From the NCBI GenBank assembly GCA_947177405.1, contig CAMWUJ010000023.1, forward strand, positions 1 through 41,686: a stretch of DNA of 41,686 nucleotides. Reading direction: 5' to 3'. Both the position numbers and the translations under genes were made by a program. The notes beneath the pieces are model-generated. The model searched no databases. It had not been told where the DNA came from and saw nothing but the letters and a program-made list of their open reading frames with translations. Below are positions 23,869 through 31,688 of the stretch, piece after piece; the stretch's first letter is position 1; every line of letters starts with the position of its first letter. This DNA comes from an uncultured Porphyromonadaceae bacterium. Its GTDB lineage: Bacteria; Bacteroidota; Bacteroidia; Bacteroidales; Muribaculaceae.

Positions 23869-24777
23869 ATGGATAATACCGGAATAAAACATATAAAAAA
23901 GGGGGACAAGATATGCTGCATCGGTCATATCACCCACGACCGTGTAATCACTCCTCGCTTTGAGATAGATATGCCGGGAGGCACTGCATATTATTTTGCC
24001 AAGGCATTGCGTAATCTTAATCATGATAACTTTCATATTGTAACCGGAGTGGCTGAAGATGCCCTTAACGTTATAGCCAACTTGAGAAAGGAGGGACTGG
24101 ATATTGAGGTGGTGCCGAGCCGGAACACAGTGTTTTTCGAAAATGCCTATGGAGAAGATATGAACGACCGCCGTCAGCGGGTCCTTGCCAAAGCTGACCC
24201 GTTTACGAAGGAGAGCCTTGAAGGTGTTGATGCGGAGGTGTTTCATTTAGGGACTCTGCTCGCGGATGATTTCTCAGTGGATGTGATAAAAAACCTTTCT
24301 TCACGAGGAATTGTCTCGGTGGATATTCAGGGATACCTAAGGGAAGTGGAAGGGGAGAAAGTGAAGGCTGTTGACTTTGACCGTAAATTTGATCTCCTTC
24401 CTTATATAGATATCCTAAAAGCCAATGAAAAGGAGATGGAAACCCTTACCGGCACTGCCGATCCATACGAATCAGCCCGAATTATCGCCGGCTGGGGAGC
24501 AAAAGAGGTGCTTCTCACTTTGGGTGACCGTGGGTCGCTTATATATAGTGATGGCGAATTTCATGAAATCCCGGCCTATCCTGTGAAGGCAGCTGTAGAT
24601 GCCACAGGCTGTGGCGATACTTATATGGCCGGCTATCTCTATAAACGATCTCGTGGTGCTTCAATAGATGAGGCCGGTCGCTTCGCGGCAGCGATGTGTT
24701 CGATCAAACTTGCCCAGAAAGGACCTTTCACCGGCACGGAAGAGGAAGTAGAGAAGGTTATCGCTTCCGCCTTATAG
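23869..24777 (+). CDS. PfkB-family carbohydrate kinase
   Basis: A 302-residue ribokinase-fold sugar or nucleoside kinase. The N-terminal DMPGGTAYYFAKAL near residue 37 is the substrate-side GG motif, and AVDATGCGDTYMAGYLYKR near 242 is the PfkB signature 2, with the anion-hole GxGD and catalytic aspartate (here ATGCGD, alanine and cysteine at usual T/A positions). KANEKEMETLTG and EVLLTLGDRGSLIYSDGE are further family blocks. The substrate is unknown; the FucP-like transporter next to it suggests a sugar taken up by proton symport. I use the ATG at 23869, since the longer frame starts with TTG inside the promoter. Its last 20 bp overlap the 3' end of the convergent transporter gene. Confidence 0.88.
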   Translation: MDNTGIKHIKKGDKICCIGHITHDRVITPRFEIDMPGGTAYYFAKALRNLNHDNFHIVTGVAEDALNVIANLRKEGLDIEVVPSRNTVFFENAYGEDMNDRRQRVLAKADPFTKESLEGVDAEVFHLGTLLADDFSVDVIKNLSSRGIVSVDIQGYLREVEGEKVKAVDFDRKFDLLPYIDILKANEKEMETLTGTADPYESARIIAGWGAKEVLLTLGDRGSLIYSDGEFHEIPAYPVKAAVDATGCGDTYMAGYLYKRSRGASIDEAGRFAAAMCSIKLAQKGPFTGTEEEVEKVIASAL

Positions 24778-25948
24778 TATAAATTATTACAAAGCAATAG
24801 GCGATGGCCGGAATCATGAAGGCCGTGGATATGTTGATTGAGTCGGCAATCAACCCCATCAGAAGTGTGCCCACAGCTCCTCCTATAGGAGTCATCATAA
24901 GAAATGAGGAAGCTATCTTCACATTCCCTTTAACTCCGGCAATGGTTAAGGCAAAAATAGTGGGAAACATTATCGCCTCCAAAGCGTAGCAGGCGAATAG
25001 ACCGATGCCCGACAGGAGGTTGATATTCAAGGCTACCAGGATTGCCCCGACAGCTGCCCCGACAGCGCAGAAGCGGAGCACTCGCATAGCTTTTATCTTG
25101 CTCATCACCCAACTGCCTATCACCCGGGCAGCCATGAAAAGACCCAGAGCCCCGAAGGAGAGAAGGAAAGTGGCTTGCGAATTGTCCATCCAGCCTGACG
25201 ATGTTACGTAGTTGATGAAAAGCGAATTGATAGAAATCTCGGCTATCTCATAGCAAAAGAGGGTGAATACTCCGGCCCGGAATGTGGCGCACGCCCAGAG
25301 TTGGCTTATGCTCTGCTTTATGGATTGTGGATCGGATGTGGATGACTCTGATTTGTCGTTTTTTATTTCAGGGAGTTTCACGCGTGTGAAAATCAAGGCG
25401 ACCAAAAGCACGGTCGCGCCCATTATGGAGTAGGGGAGGGCCACAGACCCTCCGTCAGCTGAGAAAAGAAATCCTCCCATCACCACCGGCCCGAGGATAC
25501 ATCCCAATCCGTTGAGAGATTGAGCCAGATTGAGGCGTGAGGAGGCTGTGGAGGGGTTGCCTAATTCAGTGACATAAGGATTGGCGGCAGTCTCAAGCAC
25601 GGCAAGTCCGCAGCCGATGATGAAGAGCGCCGTAAGAAAAACCGGAAAAGACATCACTCTCTCCCCCGGTATGAATAGGAGAGCGCCTAATGCAAAGAGG
25701 AGCAAACCGCCCACAACTCCGCTTCTGTATCCCCTGCGGGTGATATATATACCGGCAGGCACGGCCATGAGGAAATAACCCAGATAGGTGGTGGCCTGCA
25801 CCATAGCCGACTGAGTAATGCTGATTGAAAGCAATTCCTGAAAATGCTTGTTGAGCACATCAAGCACAGCTCTGGCAAAACCCCAGATGAAAAAAAGTGA
25901 GGATATGAGGATAAAGGGGAGAATATATTTCCGGGCTACAAGTTTCAT
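24758..25948 (-). CDS. MFS sugar/H+ symporter, FucP-like
   Basis: A 396-residue inner-membrane transporter with 12 helices of the FHS (fucose/galactose/glucose permease) branch. Markers: FFIWGFARAVLDVLNKHFQE in helix 1, the family's xWGFxxxxNDxLxxxFQ equivalent; TYLGYFLMAVPAGIYITRRG in helix 2 and its loop; and GCGLAVLETAANPYVTELG in helix 4, diagnostic of the family. The NKHFQE form recalls hexose permeases, but the sugar cannot be set. I use the ATG at 25948 (MKLVARKYILPF). A -7-like box TAACTTTG (complement of 25969-25976) lies just upstream but its partner box is 23 bp away. It overlaps the PfkB gene tail to tail by 20 bp. Confidence 0.88.
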   Translation of the reverse strand: MKLVARKYILPFILISSLFFIWGFARAVLDVLNKHFQELLSISITQSAMVQATTYLGYFLMAVPAGIYITRRGYRSGVVGGLLLFALGALLFIPGERVMSFPVFLTALFIIGCGLAVLETAANPYVTELGNPSTASSRLNLAQSLNGLGCILGPVVMGGFLFSADGGSVALPYSIMGATVLLVALIFTRVKLPEIKNDKSESSTSDPQSIKQSISQLWACATFRAGVFTLFCYEIAEISINSLFINYVTSSGWMDNSQATFLLSFGALGLFMAARVIGSWVMSKIKAMRVLRFCAVGAAVGAILVALNINLLSGIGLFACYALEAIMFPTIFALTIAGVKGNVKIASSFLMMTPIGGAVGTLLMGLIADSINISTAFMIPAIAYCFVIIYTIRRKR

Positions 25949-26015
25949 TCTTAATTTCTCTTTGACCACAAAGTTAAGTAAAAATAGGTTAAACAGCCTC
26001 AAAATTTCAAATTAA

Positions 26016-26047
26016 ATTGTGATATTGAGGAAAATTTTCTATATTTG
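26016..26047 (+). promoter_or_regulatory. Predicted promoter for fba
   Basis: ATTG (26016-26019), 20 bp, TATATTTG (26040-26047). Full -7 match, one mismatch in the upstream box. Start near 26054, giving a 90-nt leader rich in AAAAAG-type runs. Confidence 0.55.
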
Positions 26048-26143
26048 CACGTTGAAACAGACAAGCCGAATCGGCCATATCGAGAAAAAGCCCGAAAAAG
26101 TCTGAAAAAGAGAAAACACCAAAATTTATTATAAAAGCAAATC

Positions 26144-27145
26144 ATGGTAGATTACAAAAGCTTAGGCCTTGTGAACACTAAAGAGATGTTCGAAAAGGCA
26201 GTACACGGTGGATATGCAATCCCCGCATTCAACTTCAATAATATGGAGCAGCTCCAGGCAATCATCAAGGCAGCTGCCGACACAAAATCCCCTGTTATTC
26301 TTCAGGTATCAAAGGGTGCGCGCAATTATGCCAACCCCATCCTTCTCCGCTATATGGCGCAGGGTGCTGTGGAATATGCCAAGTCTTTAGGTTGGGAACA
26401 TCCCCAGATCGTTCTTCACCTCGACCATGGTGACAGCTTCGAGCTTTGCAAAGATTGTGTTGATAACGGCTTCTCTTCCGTAATGATCGATGGTAGCCAC
26501 CTCCCCTATGAGGAGAATGTGGAGCTCACAAAGAAAGTTTGTGACTATGCTCACAAATATGGCGTGACTGTAGAGGGCGAGCTCGGTGTTCTCGCCGGTG
26601 TTGAGGATGAGGTAAGCTCAGACCACCACACCTACACTGATCCTGAGGAGGTAGTTGACTTCGTGACCCGCACCGGTGTGGATAGCCTCGCTATCTCAAT
26701 CGGTACTTCTCACGGTGCCTACAAGTTCACTCCCGAGCAGTGCACTGTTGATCCCAAGACCGGCCGTCTCGTTCCTCCTCCCTTGGCATTCGACGTGCTT
26801 GAGGGTGTAGAGGCTAAGATCCCCGGATTCCCCATCGTGCTCCACGGTTCTTCTTCAGTTCCCCAGGAATACGTTGACATCATCAACAGCAACGGTGGCA
26901 AGCTCCCCAACGCTATCGGTATCCCCGAAGAGGAGCTCCGCAAGGCAGCCAAGATGGATGTATGCAAGATCAATATCGACTCCGACAGCCGTCTTGCAAT
27001 GACTGCAGCCATCCGCAAGGTATTCAATGAGAAGCCCGCTGAGTTCGATCCCCGTAAATATCTCGGCCCGGCTCGCGACGAGATGGAGAAACTCTACAAG
27101 GAGAAGATCGTGAACGTGCTTGGTTCTAACGGTAAAGCAGAGTAA
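26144..27145 (+). CDS. fba: Fructose-bisphosphate aldolase, class II
   Basis: The zinc-dependent glycolytic aldolase, cleaving fructose-1,6-bisphosphate to dihydroxyacetone phosphate and glyceraldehyde-3-phosphate. It has 333 residues, typical of the class II type found in Bacteroidota. Visible signatures are YAIPAFNFNNMEQLQAII near residue 25, the zinc ligand and catalytic block VLHLDHGDSFELC near 90, SVMIDGSHLPYEENVELT, VEGELGVLAGVEDEV near 145, ISIGTSHGAYKF near 188 and VLHGSSSVPQEYV near 232. Codon use is markedly C-ending (CTC, ATC, AAG) compared with neighbours, consistent with high expression. A strong terminator follows. Confidence 0.95.
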   Translation: MVDYKSLGLVNTKEMFEKAVHGGYAIPAFNFNNMEQLQAIIKAAADTKSPVILQVSKGARNYANPILLRYMAQGAVEYAKSLGWEHPQIVLHLDHGDSFELCKDCVDNGFSSVMIDGSHLPYEENVELTKKVCDYAHKYGVTVEGELGVLAGVEDEVSSDHHTYTDPEEVVDFVTRTGVDSLAISIGTSHGAYKFTPEQCTVDPKTGRLVPPPLAFDVLEGVEAKIPGFPIVLHGSSSVPQEYVDIINSNGGKLPNAIGIPEEELRKAAKMDVCKINIDSDSRLAMTAAIRKVFNEKPAEFDPRKYLGPARDEMEKLYKEKIVNVLGSNGKAE

Positions 27146-27168
27146 TTGAAGCTCCTTAGAAAGTTTAT

Positions 27169-27214
27169 AAAAACGGCTACATCCTGACAGGATGTGGCCG
27201 TTTTGTTATTTTAT
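27169..27214 (+). terminator. Rho-independent terminator of fba
   Basis: The arms AAAACGGCTACATCC and GGATGTGGCCGTTTT pair almost perfectly (one T-G pair) around a short loop (TGACA region), followed by TTTTGTTATTTTA. It starts 24 nt after the fba stop. Confidence 0.9.
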
Positions 27215-27351
27215 CCTAAAAATTGGGAAGTGACAACAGTGGATTCATCTTTTTTTGCTAAATTTGCAAATAAATGTATCTATATGGATACGGGGATAGG
27301 GAAGGTATAAGGAATCCTTCCCGGCGTTTTAATCAAGAAAGAAAGATAGAA

Positions 27352-28881
27352 ATGAAGATATTATCATCAGAGGCAATACGCGAACTCGATATGGCCACCT
27401 GCCATGCTCAGGAAATAAGCACAATCGATCTGATGGAGCGTGCCGCTTCCGCAGTGACGGTGGAGATAATCTCCCGATTTCTGCCAAGTCGCAGGATCGT
27501 GATAATGGCCGGGCCGGGCAATAACGGTGGAGATGCCCTCGCCGTGGCCCGCATGCTTTTCGAACAGGGATACAAGAATCTGGAGGTTTATCTCTTTAAT
27601 GTGGGGCGTCAACTCAGTCACGACTGCAATGAGGAGCGTAACCGTCTGATCACCATCGACGGCATTAACTTCACTGAAGTGAGCAAGGAATTCAATCCTC
27701 CTGTTCTCGGCCCTAACGATGTAGTGATCGACGGCCTTTTCGGATCCGGTCTTGTGAGACCCATGGAAGGTGGATTTGTCTCTGTGGCCCGATATATAAA
27801 TGAATCAGGAGCTTATGTGGTATCGATCGATCTCCCTTCAGGACTATACGGCGAATGGACCGACTGGAGCTCGCAGGTGAAACGACGCGATATGGTGCAT
27901 GCCAACCTCACGCTCGCATTCCAGGTGCCTCGCCTGTCATTCTTTTTCGAGGAGAATTATGATATTCTTGGTGAATGGAAACTCCTCGACATTGATCTTG
28001 ATCAGAATAAGATGAAGGAATTGCCCGCAGATTTCTTTCTCGTGGAAAACCGCAATATACGTCCGCTGCTGAAAGAACGTCATCCTTTCACCGTGAAACG
28101 AGACTATGGATCGGCATTTTTCTTCGCGGGGAGTACCGGTCTGGTTGGCGCTTCCATCTTATGCGCAAAGACGGCTTTGAAGAGCGGTGCCGGATTATCA
28201 ACAGTCCATGGCCCTCGTGGAGCATTGAATATAGTGCAGACTGCGGCGCCGGAAGTGATGTTCGAACCCGATCGTAACGAACACTTCATCACCGACATGA
28301 CCCTTCATCATGGACATCAGGCTGTGATTGTAGGTCCCGGTATCGGTACCCATGAACAGACCGTGTCCGCATTGGAGGGGTTGCTTAAGAATGTGCCCCA
28401 CGCGCTTCTTCTTGACGCCGATGCCCTTAATTGCATTGCCAAACGTCCGGCTCTGCTCACAATGCTCCCTCCCAAGACTGTGATAACTCCTCATGCCGGA
28501 GAGTTTGACCGATTGTTCGGTGAACATTCCTCTTCGGAAGACCGGTTGAAAACAGCTATCGAGATGGCGCGCCGCTATAAAATCGTGATAGTGCTTAAAG
28601 GTCACTATACCATGGTGGTTCGTCCCACCACGGGCCGTATCTGCATTAATTCCACCGGTAATCCGGGGATGGCTACCGCCGGCTCGGGCGATGTGCTGGC
28701 AGGTGTGATAGGTGCTTTCCTTGCCCAGGGATATTCTCCCGAGCATGCGGCAACTGTGGGTGTCTATATTCATGGTCTTGCCGGAGACCTTGCATCGGAA
28801 GAGTTAGGTGAATTCGGAGTGACTGCTTCGGATATTGCCGACAGGGTAGGAAGAGCCATAAAAATGGTGATGTACGGTTAA
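27352..28881 (+). CDS. nnr: Bifunctional NAD(P)H-hydrate epimerase / ADP-dependent dehydratase
   Basis: Repairs damaged NAD(P)HX. The N-terminal half (about 1-215) is the YjeF-type epimerase: KILSSEAIRELDMATCHAQE, LMERAASAVTVEI, IMAGPGNNGGDALAVARML and VVSIDLPSGLYG. The C-terminal half (about 240-509) is the ADP/ATP-dependent (S)-NAD(P)HX dehydratase of ribokinase fold: GSAFFFAGSTGLVGASIL, VIVGPGIGTHEQT, LLDADALNCI, TVITPHAGEFDRL, and GNPGMATAGSGDVLAGVIGA, whose GSGD gives the catalytic aspartate. The fused form is the usual one in bacteria. I use the ATG at 27352; the longer frame begins at an uncertain upstream ATG with non-conserved sequence. A lone -7 box TAAATTTG lies at 27259-27266. Confidence 0.94.
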   Translation: MKILSSEAIRELDMATCHAQEISTIDLMERAASAVTVEIISRFLPSRRIVIMAGPGNNGGDALAVARMLFEQGYKNLEVYLFNVGRQLSHDCNEERNRLITIDGINFTEVSKEFNPPVLGPNDVVIDGLFGSGLVRPMEGGFVSVARYINESGAYVVSIDLPSGLYGEWTDWSSQVKRRDMVHANLTLAFQVPRLSFFFEENYDILGEWKLLDIDLDQNKMKELPADFFLVENRNIRPLLKERHPFTVKRDYGSAFFFAGSTGLVGASILCAKTALKSGAGLSTVHGPRGALNIVQTAAPEVMFEPDRNEHFITDMTLHHGHQAVIVGPGIGTHEQTVSALEGLLKNVPHALLLDADALNCIAKRPALLTMLPPKTVITPHAGEFDRLFGEHSSSEDRLKTAIEMARRYKIVIVLKGHYTMVVRPTTGRICINSTGNPGMATAGSGDVLAGVIGAFLAQGYSPEHAATVGVYIHGLAGDLASEELGEFGVTASDIADRVGRAIKMVMYG

Positions 28882-28960
28882 GAATAGGTATCAGTATTAG
28901 TTATGAAGTTCGGGCTGTAGGTCATAGCTTCAATTAAATCATAAGGTGATAAAATAATCT

Positions 28961-30079
28961 ATGAGAAAGGTATTTACCGGCATTGCGCTGACAGCTGTCA
29001 TGCTTGGAGGCCTGCCGATGATGAGTCAGCAAACAAAGCTTCTTACCGCCGACAAGCATAATGAGTATGGGCTTGCTTATACATTGCCGACCACTGTACT
29101 TGATATTGAGGTCACTGCTCAGCGCACTGTGAGCAAGGCCGGAAAATATTATCAGTATGCAAAAAAGTTCATTGGGACTGATAAAGTGGTCAAGGCCGAT
29201 TCCGAAACCTGGACTATCACTAATGTCTCGGTTGGCGCTCATGGTGTGCCCGACGAGGAGGCAAGGTATCTGATGCAGCTTAAACCCGGCTCCACAAGCT
29301 ATATATGCGTTGACAACAGCGGAATGATTCTTGCGATAAATAAGGAAGTGACGTTACCGGGTTACAACGAGCCCACAAGAAGCGGAAGTGGCTTTGATGC
29401 GGTGGAGGCCGGTAAGGGTGTCGGAAAAGCTTCTGTCAACATGCAGGAATATCTGAAATATGTGGATGAAGATTTCCTTGCATCCCAATCATCAATAAAA
29501 CAGGCACAGATGCTTGCAGAAAATCTTCTGGAGATCAGAGATGCACGTCTCTCCCTTACCCGTGGCACGGCCGACAACATGCCCACAGATGGCCGTCAGC
29601 TTGAACTTATGCTTAATGATCTGGCCCGTCAGGAGGCGGCCATAACGGCGGCTTTCTGCGGAGTGACCGAAACGGAGACCGTGAAAAGAAGCTATGTGTT
29701 CACTCCAACCGAAGATGGACGCGAAGTGCTTTTCCGTTTGAGTGATTTCGGCGGATTTGTCGGCCCCGATGATTTGTCGGGTGACCCTGTCTATATCAAT
29801 GTCAAGATAGGGCGCGAGCCGGAGCTTCCTGTAGATGCCAAGGGTGAGACCAAGAAGCTGCCTAAAGATGCAGTGGTATATTGTATTCCGGGAAGTGCGC
29901 AAATATCCATTTCCACTTTAGGTGAGACTCTTTATGAAAAGGAGATGGAGTTCGGACAGTTCGGTATCACATTCGGACTTTCCCCCACCTTATTCACCGA
30001 TAAGAAAGCACCGTCATTTGCGATATTCAACCCTGTGACAGGAGCTCTGGTGGAAATCGGCGATTATGTGCAAGAATAG
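28961..30079 (+). CDS. DUF4831 family secreted protein
   Basis: A 372-residue protein with an N-terminal signal peptide (MRKVFTGIALTAVMLGGLPM, cleavage near residue 22 before QQTK), so exported to the periplasm or outer membrane. The body matches the DUF4831 family as I recall it: YGLAYTLPTTVLDIEVTAQR near 37, then YYQYAKKFIGTD, and a middle region rich in acidic residues with LTRGTADNMPTDGRQLELML. No enzymatic motif is visible; the function is unknown. It shares a transcript with xseA: the xseA start overlaps its end by 14 nt in another frame, implying coupled translation. Confidence 0.85.
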   Translation: MRKVFTGIALTAVMLGGLPMMSQQTKLLTADKHNEYGLAYTLPTTVLDIEVTAQRTVSKAGKYYQYAKKFIGTDKVVKADSETWTITNVSVGAHGVPDEEARYLMQLKPGSTSYICVDNSGMILAINKEVTLPGYNEPTRSGSGFDAVEAGKGVGKASVNMQEYLKYVDEDFLASQSSIKQAQMLAENLLEIRDARLSLTRGTADNMPTDGRQLELMLNDLARQEAAITAAFCGVTETETVKRSYVFTPTEDGREVLFRLSDFGGFVGPDDLSGDPVYINVKIGREPELPVDAKGETKKLPKDAVVYCIPGSAQISISTLGETLYEKEMEFGQFGITFGLSPTLFTDKKAPSFAIFNPVTGALVEIGDYVQE

Positions 30080-31370
30080 TCCATTGGCTCTCTCCGCTCT
30101 CCTCGCGAAGGTGGGCGACACCCTGCGTATGAATCCTGCGCTTCAGGAGGTGTGGGTAACAGCCGATCTGAGCGACGTGCGCGTATCCGGCGGCCATTGT
30201 TATATGGAATTGGTGGAAAAGGATGAAATATCAGGACAGCTGTTGGCCAAGATAAGGGCTACTGTCTGGAGCTCACGGTTCAGGCTGCTTCAAGGTAAAT
30301 TTCTGAATATCACATCTTCAGATATACGATCGGGTATGAAGGTGATGGTCCGTGGCACCATATCACATCATAACCTGTATGGGATATCGTTCAATATCAC
30401 TGATATTGATCCTTCATATACTCTTGGTGACATTGAACGTCAACGACGGGAGATTCTGCAACGGCTTGCCGCGGATGGTGTCCTGGAATTGAACCGCAGT
30501 CTGCCATTTCCTGCAGTGCCACAGAAAATCGCTGTAATTTCAGCGGCCGGGGCTGCGGGCTACGGTGATTTTATGGATCATCTTCTTAATTCGCCCGAAG
30601 GATTCAAATTCTATACCTTGCTTGTTCCAACCGTGATGCAGGGAGAGCGCACAGCTTTGAGCGTTATGAATGCCCTTGATTTTGTGGAAAGCACTCTCGA
30701 TGTGTGGGATTGTGTGGTGATTATCCGCGGAGGAGGTGCCACCACCGATATGCATGGTTTTGATAATTATGATCTGGCGAAGAGAGTGGCTGAATTTCCC
30801 TTGCCTGTGGTGGTGGGTATAGGTCATGATCGCGACCGCAATGTGCTCGATGAGATTGCCTGTCGCCGTTGCAAGACTCCTACGGCTGTGGCTGATTTTC
30901 TTGTGGAATGTTGCCGGGAAAGCTGGAACGACACGCTGGAACTCACAGGACGCATATCATCGTATGTCTCGGAATATCTGCATGGAGAGCGGTTGCGTCT
31001 TTCCAATATTGAGAATCTCCTGCCGGCAAGAGTGAAGTATCTTGTGGGAAAGGCAGAAAGGAATCTTATTGCTTATGCCTCGGAGATTGAGCTTCTATGC
31101 AACCGCAGGATTTCATGCTCCTCCAATCTTATCGAAATCAAACGTTTGAAGCTGGAAAGCGTGCTGAAAGCTGCCATTCAGACACCGGCCATGAAACTCC
31201 GCAGGATTGAGGATATGCTGAGGGTGCTGAGTCCGAAGAATACATTGAAGAGAGGATACAGCATCACCCGTGTTAACGGCAACGCCGTATATGACAGCCG
31301 AATCCTTAAGAAAGGAGACAGGATAACAACTGTCCTTAACAATGGAGAGATTCAGTCGATAGTGGAATAA
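30066..31370 (+). CDS. xseA: Exodeoxyribonuclease VII large subunit
   Basis: Large subunit of the cytosolic single-strand-specific exonuclease VII, acting in DNA repair with XseB. The 434-residue protein starts with an OB-fold DNA-binding domain (PLALSALLAKVGDTL, EVWVTADLSDVRVSGGHCYMEL, about residues 8-110). The catalytic region follows with the family block KIAVISAAGAAGYGDFMDHL near 155, IRGGGATTDMHGFDN near 222, VVVGIGHDRDRNVLDEIACR near 253 and KTPTAVADFL, then a coiled-coil and the C-terminal RGYSITRVNG segment. It has the ATG inside the end of the DUF4831 gene. Confidence 0.94.
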   Translation: MCKNSPLALSALLAKVGDTLRMNPALQEVWVTADLSDVRVSGGHCYMELVEKDEISGQLLAKIRATVWSSRFRLLQGKFLNITSSDIRSGMKVMVRGTISHHNLYGISFNITDIDPSYTLGDIERQRREILQRLAADGVLELNRSLPFPAVPQKIAVISAAGAAGYGDFMDHLLNSPEGFKFYTLLVPTVMQGERTALSVMNALDFVESTLDVWDCVVIIRGGGATTDMHGFDNYDLAKRVAEFPLPVVVGIGHDRDRNVLDEIACRRCKTPTAVADFLVECCRESWNDTLELTGRISSYVSEYLHGERLRLSNIENLLPARVKYLVGKAERNLIAYASEIELLCNRRISCSSNLIEIKRLKLESVLKAAIQTPAMKLRRIEDMLRVLSPKNTLKRGYSITRVNGNAVYDSRILKKGDRITTVLNNGEIQSIVE

Positions 31371-31408
31371 CCCCTTAAAGTATAGAAAGACCCCGATATA
31401 TTTATAAA

Positions 31409-31624
31409 ATGGAAGAGAAGGAAATGACATATAAGGAGGCGATGAACGAGCTCGAGCAGATCATCGCCAATATGGAATCAGAGAATTGTGATATCGACCT
31501 CCTGGCCGGTTATACCTCACGGGCCACAGCATTGCTTAAATTTTGCAAGGAATCCCTGTTCAAGACTAACGCCGAGGTGGAAAAGTGTCTTGACGAGCTT
31601 AGGGCTCTTACCAACGAGGATTGA
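31409..31624 (+). CDS. xseB: Exodeoxyribonuclease VII small subunit
   Basis: A 71-residue protein with the XseB pattern: MTYKEAMNELEQIIANMESE, then CDIDLLAGYTSRATALLKFC and a C-terminal helix ending ALTNED. Several copies bind each XseA chain to make the active enzyme. It begins 38 nt after xseA and is followed by a terminator at 31646-31688. Confidence 0.92.
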   Translation: MEEKEMTYKEAMNELEQIIANMESENCDIDLLAGYTSRATALLKFCKESLFKTNAEVEKCLDELRALTNED

Positions 31625-31645
31625 AAGAAACATGATAATAATAGG

Positions 31646-31688
31646 AAATCAGGCTCCATCTCTTTATCAGATGGAGCTTGATTTTATT
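31646..31688 (+). terminator. Rho-independent terminator after xseB
   Basis: A 16-bp stem (AAATCAGGCTCCATCT with AGATGGAGCTTGATTT, one G-U pair) with a 7-nt loop, then TTTATT. It ends the xseA/B transcript. The stop codon of the convergent murF-alr gene (31684-31686) lies inside the U-tract. Confidence 0.85.
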
